Below are positions 54,181 through 64,000 of a stretch of 64,000 bases of DNA, one piece after another. Numbering within the stretch: position 1 is the first letter of the stretch; each line of letters starts with the position of its first letter. The notes under the pieces are model-generated. The model saw nothing but the letters and a program-made list of their open reading frames with translations, made no database searches and was not told the DNA's origin. A program made the translations under genes and the position numbers. Origin of the DNA: Delphinapterus leucas (lineage: Eukaryota > Chordata > Mammalia > Artiodactyla > Monodontidae); NCBI RefSeq assembly GCF_002288925.2, contig NW_022098001.1, positions 17,437,407 to 17,501,406 on the forward strand, given 5' to 3'.

Positions 54181-56437
54181 TTTGTCCAGCTTTCTGTGTT
54201 TGAGGTCTCATTTCCACAGGCTGCTGGATTGTAATTCCTCTTGCTTCTGGTGTCTGCCCCCATTGTGTGAGATTGATCCAGGGCATTGTGCAGGCTTCCT
54301 GGTGAGAGGGACTGGTGCCTGCCCTCTGGTGGGTGGAACTGCATCTTATCCCTAGCAGGGACAGGGCCTCAGCCTTGATATGGGCAGGGCCATGTCAAGG
54401 GATGTGTTTTGAGGTGGCTGAGCTCAGTAAAACTTTAGGCAGCCTGTCTTCTGATGGGTTGGGCTGTGTTCCTGTCCTGTTGGTTGTTTGGTCTGAGGCT
54501 TGCCAACACTGGAGTCTACAGGCTTTTGGGTAGTGCCAGGTCTTGGTGTTTAAATGGGGACCTCCAGGAGAGCTCACTCCACTCAATATTTCCTGGGGTG
54601 TCTGCTATCAGTGTCTTGCCCCCACAGTGGAGTCTCTGTTTCCCACAGTCCTGTGGACCTCCTACACTCAAGCCCCACTGGCCTTCAAGGCTAAATGCTC
54701 TGGAGGTTCTTCCTGATACCAGACACTTAGATTCTTTTGGAGGGCTATTTTTATGTGGGAACTTCCCTGTGTAGCCTGAGTGGGTTTAATATGTTTTGGT
54801 GTAAGGAGTGTTTTTAGTATAGATGTCTGTCAACATTCTCCTCAGTGTATACTGGCCATTATCTCCTTGATAGTAGGTGTGACTGATGTTGTGGTGACCA
54901 GAGCCTACTCTGGATATTGAGCAGAGCCTCCACTTTGCTCTGTGGTTGTGACTGCCCTGTCATGATTGGGGTCTGCTCCCTCACTGTTGGAGGAGAGTCC
55001 CCCACCTCTGTTTCTTAGTTGTGTTTCTGATCTGCAATATGAGGTAGGCTGGATTGGAGCACTCCCATTGGGAGAGAAGCCACTGAGTATTCCTCCTTTG
55101 GAGGTGTTCACCTGTGGGTATGCTCTGTTGTGTCACCTTTCAACCATTGTGTGAGCTCTCAAATTACACTGTTTTTGTCACTGCTCTCAGCCCCACCATA
55201 ACTGTGGTTATCCTGGCAATTGTCCCTGGTGTCTCTCAGGAGATGTTTTCAACAGGCCATCAGCATAGATCCACTGAAATCAGGTCCTAGCATTGCAGTA
55301 ATCATGGAAATGAACCCACTGTGGGTGCTGTGGGGACAGCTCAGACTCTGGCCTGACCCAATCCCCACAGGTACATGCCCACAAAGTCTACAGCTGCTAA
55401 AGGTAGACCCATTTTGGCTATGAGAGCACTCGTTGTTTGTTAAGATGTTATGTAGGTGCTGAGTGTATAAAGCCAGTCATGGGGGTGTCAATTTACAGTT
55501 TGCCCAGCTGCGAGGAGAGACTTCATCTTTTCTTCCTTAGTTGCATGGCCCCTGAGGCTCAATTTCAGCTCCACCTCTGTGTGTGGGACACCCACAGGGG
55601 GTCTGTTCCTGAGGCTGCCCCAGAGCACACGAGTCTGCCCCATTAAGAAGGGAGAGTGGAGTCAGCAGTGGCTGGGGCTGTGAGAGCACCTGCCATGGAG
55701 GAGATAAGGCATGGAAGAGGAGGTGGCAGGCACCAGTGTCATGGGAGCACCCACCCAGGTGAGAGCTCTTCCTAATGTGCAGGGAGGCAGGGGTCAGTGT
55801 GTGGGAAGAGAGGCTGCAATGGTACCCACCCGCCCCCGCACATCACTCAACAATGCTTCTTTGTTTCTATGGCGGTCCAAGTTTCCTCCAAAAGCATTCC
55901 CAGTTGCAGATTTCCTCACTCCCGTCCCTTCAGGCTGTGTCCTCGCAGCTAACAGTGTTCCTCTGCTTGGGTTTGGTCTTCAAAAGCCCCTGTCTGCACT
56001 GGAGGGCACACATCTCAGGTTGGGGCAGGCAGGACTGTGGCTCGGACCATCTGTGTAGGTCTCACTTTGTCCTGTCTGCCACAGACTGGCTGCTGCACTC
56101 TCCTTCAATAGCCCCTGAAGTTTCCCTTCTGTCCCAACTGATATCGCTGCCTGTGAGGGGGTTTCCCCAGGTGCAAGAACCTCTCCTCTCCCTCAGCTCC
56201 CCACCAGAGGCACAGGTCCTGTCCCACTTCCTCTCCTCTTCCTTTTCCCTTCTTCTTTTTGGTCCTTTCTGGTTATGTGGGAATCTTTCTTGTCCTTTTA
56301 GGTGTCCAAGATCCTCTGCTCATGTTCAGCCGGTACTCTGTGAGAATTGTTTTATTTGTAAATGTATTCTTGATGCATTTATGGGGAGAGATGAACTTCA
56401 TGTCCTCCTACTACTCCACCATCTTGACTCCTCTCCA
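54181..56437 (-). promoter_or_regulatory. L1-F 5' UTR (former promoter)
   Basis: GC-richer than the rest of the element, with many TG/CA pairs that suggest past CpG methylation and decay. The 5' terminus (56,400-56,437) has the AAGATGG block in element orientation. It resembles the L1-B 5' UTR and, apart from its first ~150 bp, not that of L1-C. Frames of up to 230 codons on the plus strand (55,775-56,467) are antisense and low in protein character. Confidence 0.7.
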
Positions 56438-56638
56438 AAGGTTTTTGAAATCAGAATCAATAGATGAAAGTTTTCAGAATTTGGGAGCTGTGATTAAATT
56501 CTTTGGTGATGATTGAGAACATAGGGCTTCAGTTCTTATAATTGAGGATTTAAGAAATAGAAAGTAATTGAAATTGGTCTGAAGTAATACTTTTTCTTCA
56601 GTGACATAGTTTCTGTGGTTAGGATGTAACTTCTTGAA

Positions 56639-56721
56639 AGAAACAAATTATTTTATACCACTTGGTATCTTTCTAAGCACCCAGAAACAAATTATTTTAT
56701 ACCACTTGGTATCTTTCTAAG
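56639..56721. repeat. 44-bp tandem duplication
   Basis: A 39-bp stretch beginning 'agaaacaaattattttatac' occurs at 56639-56677 and again, identically, at 56683-56721. It is outside any recognised repeat. The identity of the copies implies a recent event or gene conversion. Confidence 0.95.
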
Positions 56722-56887
56722 TTCTGTACACATTGTAGGGAGTCAACAAATATTTGATTGATGGGTCAGGAAGAACTGAAAAGTAAAGAACTGATGTCAG
56801 TGTGCTTTGCCTGGTAAACAATTCACAGCCTCCTATAATCCCTTTGGGAGGGCCTTGTCTATATGAAGCCAAACAGCATCACCATAT

Positions 56888-56889
<2 letters not shown>

Positions 56890-56924
<35 letters not shown>
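56890..56924. repeat. (TG)n microsatellite
   Basis: About 17 uninterrupted TG units, likely length-polymorphic. It lies directly before an MIR. Confidence 0.95.
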
Positions 56925-56926
<2 letters not shown>

Positions 56927-56927
56927 A

Positions 56928-57030
56928 AATAGCATTTATTGAGAGTTTACAATGTGTCAGGCACTTTGCTAAGCATTGGATATGGATTATTTCATTTAAT
57001 TCTTATCACCAACTTATGAAGTAAGTTCTA
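56928..57030 (+). mobile_element. MIR SINE fragment
   Basis: 'tagcatttattgagagttta', 'caatgtgtcaggcactttgc', 'taagcattggatatggatta' and 'tttcatttaattcttatcac' follow the MIR left-half order closely. Confidence 0.8.
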
Positions 57031-58200
57031 AAAACAAAAGCAAAAGCAACCAGAATGTGCACTGGGAAAGAAAGAGATACCAATTTAGCCAACATGGTCA
57101 CAGTCTGATAGTAACAGGAACTCCAAGAGAAATTCTCCACTAATAAGTCCAGTTTAGTCCAACTAATAATTGTCCAGTTTACAATGATCTAAAGTGTTAT
57201 AAATAATTGTGAATATTTTAACCTTTCCTTAAACATAAACCAATGAAACCATAAATTTTAATTAAGAGTTAATTCAAAAATAACCACATATATGAGTTTT
57301 TGCAAATTTGAGAGTGATGGTCATTAAAAGAAACATGAGGTATAATTTCTTAAGATCCTGGAAAGGGTCAAGTGCATTGAGAAGAAATTTGTGACTGATG
57401 ATTGGAACCAGTAAAACTGTTATCTTAAGCATTATAGCAATTTTAACAAAAATGAAAGCCACCTAGTCCAAGGTAAGCTAGTTGGTTTTTAAAAATACAA
57501 GCACCATAAATAGCAGAGAAATTCAATTACAATGAAAGTATTTACGCCCAAACACATTCTACGGAAAATATTTATTCAGTAAATGTGCTTTTCACTAAAT
57601 TATCTCTCATATTATTGCAGCAAGCAAAATATGTGTTATTTTCTTTTAATGACATCAAAGTGGGACCTAACCATCTGTCTTATAGTATTTCCTATCACTA
57701 ATTTTTGTAATGAAAGAAAAATAACAATGTCCTATATGACAATATTTAAGATGTGGAAAGTAGAACCTTTGTATTCCATGCATTTTTAATAGGATGGCTC
57801 CATGTCCAGAATATGCATGTTCACATGTGTCTTTAGTCTAATTCAGATGGGGAAGAGGATACTGCTGATGGTCATTTCCTCTGCTCTCAACATGTCTTGT
57901 TTTGGTAAGCACTACCAAAAATGTACTTAACCAATACTGAGAGAAAGAATCATTCTTTCACAAAATAATCCCAACATTCTTTTTATTTTACCTGAAATTC
58001 ATTCATTGCTATGTGGACCAGAGCCCTAGGGACTTAGCAGGCCTAGTGCTAAACAGCCTTTGTTCAGTGTTACACTGCAAGCTGGCATCCATTCTAGGAA
58101 CATGTAATAGGAGCCAGGAGTCAGAGGCAGATTGGTTTCTCAGTTATTTCAATAGTAGAGCAAGTGCCTGCATGAAGAAACTCTTTCTAGGATAAAGTGT
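57031..58200. other. No gene or repeat recognised
   Basis: AT-rich unique-looking DNA. Frames of 60-68 codons on either strand show no domain. Confidence 0.4.
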
Positions 58201-58204
58201 TAAC

Positions 58205-58285
58205 CAGCACCACACTGATCATAGCACAGTTGGCCCTCAGCACATATAAGTTGCTTGAGTATTTGCTGACTGAACGAAGAAAAAT
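58205..58285 (+). mobile_element. Possible L2 3' end fragment
   Basis: 'catagcacagttggccctca', 'gcacatataagttgcttgag' and 'tatttgctgactgaacgaag' resemble the last 80 bp of L2. Short and diverged. Confidence 0.4.
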
Positions 58286-59195
58286 ATTGGTGAAATATGA
58301 AGGCTAATTAAACAAGCTCACTTTTGAAATACAACCTCCTGTAGTCTTTACACCATTTTATAATGTACTTAGCAGAAACCAAGATTACTATTTTAAAACT
58401 AATGAAATTGTGTTCATTTCTTTATGTAGTTTTTCAAACATAGGAATGGGTCCATCAGTGGCAATATTAATGTGGATTTTATTAATGCCATGAATTCGTT
58501 TTAACTCTAACCTCCACAACCAGTAATTAAGTACTTGGTGCTTTGCTCTATCTCTCAAGGCACTTGGATTTCCTTCAATACTATTATGCCCCTGTGAACT
58601 CTGTAGTGACTCATCGCCAATAGGGTCCATGCAGCAACTTCTTTAATTGCCTGCATATCTTCTTCTCTCTCCCAAAATGGAATTCATAAATGCAGGTGTA
58701 GAAACATAATTAAGGACATAATGTTTTCCATCTTTTAGCCACTGCTTTAACTTCATTCAAATTTCAGCTTATGAAGCCTTACTCTCAATGGAGTAGCACA
58801 CAGGAGAACTTCCCAGATGCCAGAAACATACAAACTATAAATCAATCACTGCCAATTAAAGGAACTAAAGAAAAAGAAAAGAACTCACATGATCCAGTAT
58901 AATGTATTAGATATCTAGTGACCTGACTTTATATTTAAATTCATCTTAATATGCAAATTTAGACACCAATTGTTAGGAAACACAAAACTGGTTCTTTTTG
59001 ATAAATATAGTCAAATGGTTAATACTGTACTGTGTTTTTTGGGAAAATGGACATATGTTAAATAAATAGGACTGTAATGTATCTGAAAAAGGATACATTG
59101 TGAATTTTATCCATAGTGGTTGAAATAACATCCTATTATTTTAATATGAAAACAAATGTTCCATATTTCCATATCTTCCATAAGATACCATATTT
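58286..59195. other. No gene recognised; one 80-codon open frame
   Basis: Minus frame 58388-58630 (80 codons, with segments such as VLNYWLWRLELKRIHGINKI) looks more protein-like in composition than its neighbours. It has no family I recognise and lies in DNA without L1. It could be a decayed retrocopy, an old ERV piece, or chance. Confidence 0.35.
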
Positions 59196-59310
59196 ATACA
59201 ACATATAATTATCTATAAAGCACTCTCATGTACTTCATTTTCTTTAGAATACTTACCACAATCCTGTAAAGTAAGACTATTATAATTCATGTCTGAAGTT
59301 TTGAGATGAC
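59196..59310 (+). mobile_element. MIR SINE fragment
   Basis: 'aagcactctcatgtacttca', 'cacaatcctgtaaagtaaga' and 'ctattataattcatgtctga' follow the MIR core order. Diverged. Confidence 0.5.
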
Positions 59311-59344
59311 TGATGAAATATTATTCACTTATTGAATCATGAGA

Positions 59345-59410
59345 TCAGAAATTAAATCATTTACTTATTTATTCATTCATCCCATTAATACTTTTCTAGG
59401 TGCTAGAATT
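59345..59410 (-). mobile_element. Possible L2/MIR end fragment (reverse)
   Basis: 'ttacttatttattcattcat' followed by 'ttctaggtgctagaattcac' fits a short reversed L2-type end. Low certainty. Confidence 0.3.
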
Positions 59411-59424
59411 CACATTTTCTTTTT

Positions 59425-59960
59425 AATGATTTTTTTAAAAGTTTTACGAGAAATAATTGACATGCATCACTGTATAAGTTTAAAGTATACAGCATGATGG
59501 TTTGATTTACATCTGTTGTGAAATGTTTGTCACATCAGGTTCAGCTAACATTCATCATCTCATATAGATACAATACAAGGAAAACAAAGAAGAAAAGAAA
59601 AAAGAAAAATCTCCTTGAGAGGAGAATTCTTAGGATTTACTCTCAACAACTTCCCTATGTATCATACAACATATAGTCACTATGTTGTACAGTAAGTCCC
59701 TAGTACTTATTTATCTTGTAACTGGAAGCTTTAACATTTTGACCACTTTCTTTCAATTCTCCTTCACTCGATCCTCTGCCTCTGATTACCACAAGTCTTA
59801 TCTCTTTTTCTGTGAGTTACGTTTTTTTGTTTTTCAGTTTGTTTTTAAATTCCTCATATAAATGAGATCATATAGTATTTGTCTTTCTCTGACTTTTTTC
59901 TCTTAGCATAATGCTGTCAAGGTCTATACCATGTCTTCTGATATTTAAAAGATGAATGCT
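59425..59960 (-). mobile_element. Old L1 3' UTR (reverse)
   Basis: 'cgagaaataattgacatgca', 'gtttaaagtatacagcatga', 'cactatgttgtacagtaagt', 'ccctagtacttatttatctt' and 'aaatgagatcatatagtatt' are the reverse of an L1M-type 3' UTR, the same kind as at 5.3 kb. Confidence 0.75.
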
Positions 59961-61005
59961 TCCACGCCACATAGTCTCTCAATGGGTACTCTATGATGGC
60001 TCTCTTAGGTCACAGTTCTTTACTGACATTGTGATAACAAAAGTAAATTGGTGATTCTATACGTACCTTTTAATATGGTTTGAATCTGAAATGAGGTTAC
60101 AGAGTATGACTGTAAAAAGCTCATAGACGTTCAATAAATTGCATTGTTTGTCACATTTGAGTGAGAAAATATAGCAGTGGAAGGAAATATGATAAAGAAT
60201 GAAATTGTATCAGCAAATTTGCTCATATTTTCATAAATCAAAGGCTATGTTTTCATTAGGGTACTGGCACTTCCTGTGTTCAACATATGACACAAAACCT
60301 AACAGTCAGGGAATGCTATCAAAGTTATTTGTAAACATTTCATCTTATGGATACTAAACTAAAAAAGCTAAACCTGTGCCTAGATAAGTGTGCTTTTTTT
60401 TTTTTTTTTTGCCTTCTGATGATGAGGTAACTGCTATGATACCACGAGGCTGCCTGGTCATGTCTGAAGAAAACTCTTTTCACTCTATTTTTATCTCAAG
60501 TAGTATAGGTTCATTTATTATTTTTTCAGTACCGGAAAAGATGCTTAAAAGCTCACAACTCTATATTAAATTGTGCTTTCTTTTATTCATTTATTCCTGC
60601 ATTCATTACATTGATTGCACTGTAATGGAATCCAGGAACTTAAACAATGAAAGAGAAATAAGATAGGTACGTATGCAAAAAAATTAATGGGCCATTTGTC
60701 TTGCATTTTGACCAGATTTTGTGATTTTTTTATTACATCACATTTTTTTATTCAAACAGAAAGTCACAAAAATTATTATTATTATTATTTTTGAGATGAA
60801 ATTTAGTAGTGTATTTTATTTAACCCAAGATATACAAAATAGTATGTTCTCTACAGTAATCCACATGAAATCAATTGCACCAAGTCTTTATAATCCAATA
60901 CATCAGTTCAGCTTACAGCATATCTCAGTTTCGATGAGCCACGGGTGCTACTGGCTGTTCTGTTGGGCAGTACGGGTCCATAATCTTCAAAACCACCCAA
61001 AAGAT
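59961..61005. other. No gene or repeat recognised
   Basis: Holds a T17 run (60,394-60,410) and an (ATT)n tract (60,772-60,789). Plus-strand frames 60,388-60,666 and 60,721-61,008 (92-95 codons) start in these tracts and show no domain. Confidence 0.4.
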
Positions 61006-61009
61006 TGAA

Positions 61010-61120
61010 GGTATCTCTATTTGACAGACAGGAAAATTATGGCCCAGAGAAGTCATATAACTTGATCAGGAATTAATATTTAAAACCAGTCCTGTCTCAC
61101 TCCAGGCTCTATATGATTTT
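61010..61120 (+). mobile_element. MIR SINE fragment
   Basis: 'tctatttgacagacaggaaa', 'attatggcccagagaagtca', 'tataacttgatcaggaatta' and 'ccagtcctgtctcactccag' follow the MIR right-half order. Confidence 0.7.
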
Positions 61121-61576
61121 TGTCAACTTATACTGATTCCTTGGGTATCTTCATGAAGAAACATGAATAATACTCTCAGAAGGTCAACATGAGACCAGCG
61201 AAATTAAGTAAGCACAATTCCACACAAATATTCTACCACAATCACCACTCAAATTTCACTTTTTGCTCAGGATCTTCTTTGCCCTTTTAAAAATAATATA
61301 TTAAGCAGGTGTCAATCTGTTGTATATGCTTATTTTGGCGACAAGATGGCAGCAGTCTGCTTCTTCAAGTCAAGCAGGAAATAGCCAAAGCCACGCGGTA
61401 AAATGTTTAAGAAGCAAGACTCCAGTGGAGCAGAACTTGGAAATGAAGTAAATTTTCTCTAACAGGAATTCCTTCTCTAGTATAGAACTCTCAAAGTTAC
61501 TTCCTAAATGGCTAGAAATTTACAGGAGGAGGGAGCACAGGCTGGCATGTTCTGTGATGCTGCCGCCTGTGGCTCC
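61121..61576. other. Unrecognised; contains a CpG-bearing AAGATGG stretch
   Basis: Around 61,336-61,410 the text 'ggcgacaagatggcagcagt' is followed by CpG-containing 'aagccacgcggtaaaatg'. Such AAGATGGC text is common at promoters and retroelement 5' ends. No frame or splice evidence supports a gene here. Confidence 0.35.
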
Positions 61577-61626
61577 TTTGCTCTTCCCTCGTCCAGTGTG
61601 AGCCAGCTGGACGAGGCAAGAGCAAA
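61577..61626. other. Inverted repeat: 20-bp stem, 10-nt loop
   Basis: 'tttgctcttccctcgtccag' (61577-61596) is followed after 10 nt by 'ctggacgaggcaagagcaaa' (61607-61626), its reverse complement with one mismatch. GC-rich compared with the surroundings and containing CpGs. No known element assigned. Confidence 0.9.
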
Positions 61627-61689
61627 ATTTTGATCTAGAACTTTACTCAATCTTTGCAAAAGGATGTATGTAATACAGGCTCAAGAGAA

Positions 61690-61800
61690 AATTAAAAATC
61701 AAGAAATCAAATTGTCATTTTACTGATGAGAAAACTTTGAAAGAGAAAATAGGTGAATGTCCCAAGATCACAAAGCCTATAACCATAAGAGAAGGACAAG
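61690..61800 (+). mobile_element. MIR SINE fragment
   Basis: 'ttgtcattttactgatgaga', 'aaactttgaaagagaaaata' and 'atgtcccaagatcacaaagc' keep the MIR core order (T-T-T-A-C, G-A-T-G-A-G-A-A-A, C-C-C-A-A-G-A-T-C-A-C-A). Confidence 0.7.
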
Positions 61801-62060
61801 GAATATCCTGATTTTCAAAAGAAAGTTGTCAAACCATGCAATAAGAGAAGTTACTTGCAGTGTATATGTCTAATGAAGGACTCATGTTCAGGATCTATAA
61901 CAACTCCTATTCATCAATCTAAAAAGACAGATAACCCAATAAAAAGGAAAAAAGGTGAAAAACTGGAACACGTACATCATGAATGTGAATATACTAACTA
62001 CCAGTAAACAACTTGGTGGGCTATGTTCATGTATAAAACTTTTCACAGAAACATTTTTTT

Positions 62061-62370
62061 AAAAGTAATTAAGTAATTAATTAATTTTTCGCTGCATTGG
62101 GTATCAGTTGCTGCCCGTGGGCTTTCTCTAGTTTCGGCGAGCAGGGGCTACTCTTGTAGTGCACGGGCTTCTCATTGAGGTGACTTCTCTTGTTGTGGAG
62201 CATGGGTTCTAGTCATGCAGGCTTCAGGAGTTGTGGCATGTGGGATCAGTAGTTGTGGCACATGGTCTTAGGTGCTCCGCGGCATGTGGGATCTTCCCGG
62301 ACCAGGGCTAGAACCCATGTCCCCTGCATTGGAATGTGGACTCTTAACCACTGCACCACCAGGGAAATCC
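62061..62370 (-). mobile_element. CHR-1-type SINE with TSD
   Basis: The minus strand starts 'ggatttccctggtggtgcag', then 'ggacatgggttctagccctg' (B-box-like) and the long CHR tail, ending in a TTAATTA-rich run at the left. TSD 'cagaaacattttttt' (62046-62060) and 'cagaaccattttttt' (62371-62385). The L1-G tail begins within the right copy's T run. Confidence 0.93.
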
Positions 62371-62380
62371 CAGAACCATT

Positions 62381-64000
62381 TTTTTTTTAACATCTTTATT
62401 GGAGTATAATTGCTTTAAAATGGTGTGATAGTTTCTGCTTTATAACTAAGTGAATCAATTATACATATACATATGTTCCCATATCTCTTCCCTCTTGCAT
62501 CTCCCTCCCTCCCACCCTCCATATCCCACCCCTCTAGGTGGTCACAAAGCACCTAGCTGATCTCCCTGTTCTATGCGGCTGCTTCCCACTAGTTATCTAA
62601 TTTACATTTGGTAGTGTATATATGTCCATGCCACTTTCTCACTTTTTCACAGCTTACTCTTTCCCCTCTCCATATCCTCAAGTCCATTCTCTAGTAGGTC
62701 TGTGTCTTTATTCCCATCTTACCCCTAGGTTCCTCATGACATTTTTTTTGGTCTTAGATTCCATATATATGTGTTAGCATATCATATTTGTCTTTATCTT
62801 TCTGACTTACTTCACTCTGTATGAAAGACTCTAGGTCCATCCACCTCACTACAAATAACTCAATTTCGTTTCTTTTTATGGCTGAGTAATATTCCATTGC
62901 ATATATGTGCCACATCTTCTTTATGCATTCATCCAATAATGGACACTTAGGTTGCTTCCATTTCCTGGTTATTCTAAATAGAGCTGAAATGAACATTTTG
63001 GTACAGGGCTCCTTTTGAATTATGGTTCTCTCAGGGTATATGCCCAGTAGTGGGATTGCTGGGTCATATGGTAGTTCTATTTGTAGTTTTTTAAGGAACC
63101 TCCATACTGTTCTCCATAGTGGCTGTTCCAATTCACATTCCCACCAGCAGTGCAAGAGTGTTCCCTTTTCTCCACATCCTTTCCAGCATTTATTGTTTCT
63201 AGATATTTTGATGATGGCCATTCTGACCAGTGTGAGATGATATCTCATTGTAGTTTTGATTTGCATTTCTCTGATGATTATTGATGTTGAGCATTCTTTC
63301 ATGTGTTTGTTGGCAATCTGTATATCTTCTTTGGAGATATGTCTATTTAGGTATTCTGCACACTTTTGGATTGGGTTGTTAGTTTTTTTTGTTATTGAGC
63401 TGCATGAGCTGCTTGTAAATTTTGGAGATTAATCCTTTGTCAGTTGCTTCATTTGCAAATATTTTCTCCTATTCTGAGGGTTGTATTTTGGTCTTATTTA
63501 TGCTTTCCTTTGCTGTGCAAAAGCTTTTAGGTTTCATTAGGTCCCATTTGTTATTTTTGTTTTTATTTCCATTTCTCTAGGAGGTGGGTCAAAAAGGACC
63601 TTGCTGTGATTTATGTCAGAGTGTTCTGCCTATGTTTTCCTCTAAGAGTTTGATAGTTTCTGGCCTTACATTTAGGTCTTTAATCCATTTTGAGCTTATT
63701 TTTCTGTATGGTGTTAGGGAGTGATCTAATCTCATACATTTACACGTACCTGTCCAGTTTTCCTAGCACCAATTATTGAAGAGGCTGTCCTTTCTCCACT
63801 GTACATTTCTGACTCCTTTATCAAACATAAGGTGACCATATGTGCATGGGTTTATCTCTGGGCTTCTATCCTGTTCCATTGATATATATTTCTGATTTTA
63901 TGTCAATACCATACTGTCTAGATTACTGTAGCTTTGTAGTATAGTCTGAAGTCAGGGAGCCTGATTCCTCCAGCTCCATTTTTCATTCTCAAGATTGCTG
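62381..64000 (-). mobile_element. L1-G: L1 running off the window
   Basis: It starts with a T run and 'aacatctttattggagtata' (reversed 3' end), then the 3' UTR to about 62,750 and ORF2 onward. The window ends inside the RT-to-Cys-rich part, so its length is unknown. It is similar in preservation to L1-E. The start of its tail abuts the CHR SINE TSD. Confidence 0.93.
62754..64000 (-). pseudogene. L1-G ORF2 C-terminal part (partial)
   Basis: Frame 62754-63302 is open for 182 codons and ends at the natural ORF2 stop (MLTHIYGI*). It contains the Cys-rich C-x3-C-x7-H-x4-C block ([18 protein letters not shown]). Upstream, frameshifts break the frame (for example near 63,360 and 63,560). The 5' part lies outside the window, so activity cannot be judged, but the breaks seen already argue against it. 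Confidence 0.88.

Larger units (their letters stand above)
48838..56437 (-). mobile_element. L1-F: full-length L1 with perfect TSD
   Basis: Flanked by the perfect 10-bp TSD 'aaggtttttg' (48828-48837 and 56438-56447). About 7.6 kb including one CHR SINE. In reverse it has 3' UTR, ORF2, a long inter-ORF stretch (~220 bp against 58 bp in L1-C and L1-E), ORF1, and a 2.25-kb 5' UTR whose 5' end carries 'gtcaagatggtggagtagta'. Stops, and a deletion with filler DNA near 49,630-49,730, make it inactive. Confidence 0.93.

Noticed and set aside
55775..56467. 230-codon plus-strand frame
   Set aside because: It lies antisense in the L1-F 5' UTR and shows no domain; GC-rich UTRs lack stops by composition.
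60388..60666. 92-codon frame after a T17 run, considered as a retrocopy
   Set aside because: No recognisable protein; no TSD or matching 5' end found around the T run.

Overview
This window is mammalian nuclear DNA, almost certainly from a cetacean (whale or dolphin). It carries many tRNA-derived SINEs of the CHR type known from Cetacea and hippos. It also carries young L1 copies, all sharing the same 3' end (ORF2 C-terminus, AT-rich 3' UTR, tail after an ATTATACTCCAATAAAGATG-type end). I see no BovB or Bov-tA repeats (ruminant) and no PRE-1 (pig). I found no exon, conserved gene, tRNA or rRNA gene that I can support. The window is intergenic or deep-intronic sequence made mainly of retrotransposons. 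Almost all longer open frames are pieces of L1 ORF1/ORF2, or frames antisense to them.

Layout. 1-5.2 kb: old sequence with LTR relics, decayed L1 3' ends, and a worn ERVL-type pol fragment. 5.2-15.9 kb: a block of insertions that splits that ERVL relic. It holds a decayed minus-strand L1 (with a SINE and a mariner MITE inside), a decayed full-length plus-strand L1 (L1-A, with a CHR SINE in ORF2), stacked old L1 tails, a hAT-type element and a CHR SINE. 15.98-16.6 kb: the ERVL relic resumes. 16.6-19.7 kb: old repeats and unique sequence. 19.69-35.54 kb: full-length minus-strand L1-B, bounded by a perfect 12-bp target-site duplication (TSD). It was split by full-length plus-strand L1-C (21.93-29.85 kb), which holds a 5'-truncated L1 (L1-D) and a CHR SINE. 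35.5-41.4 kb: old L1, L2, short young L1 tails and unique DNA. 41.44-47.3 kb: minus-strand L1-E, 5' truncated, with a SINE. 48.84-56.44 kb: full-length minus-strand L1-F with a perfect 10-bp TSD and a SINE. 56.4-62.0 kb: the longest L1-poor stretch (MIR, L2, an old L1 tail, a TG microsatellite, a 20-bp-stem inverted repeat). 62.06-64 kb: a CHR SINE, then minus-strand L1-G running off the window.

No undescribed biological system is supported. The elements relate as a stratigraphy, not a pathway. L1 ORF1p/ORF2p once made the insertions, and the CHR SINEs and truncated L1s carry the poly(A)-type tails and TSDs expected of L1-driven integration. The points most worth a second look are: two CHR SINEs at the same ORF2 position in two L1 copies while three other copies are empty there; the ERVL relic whose halves lie about 10.8 kb apart; two L1s sharing a changed reverse-transcriptase catalytic motif (FSDD); a ~358-bp A-rich tandem repeat in one L1 5' UTR; and a GC-richer hairpin at 61.6 kb.
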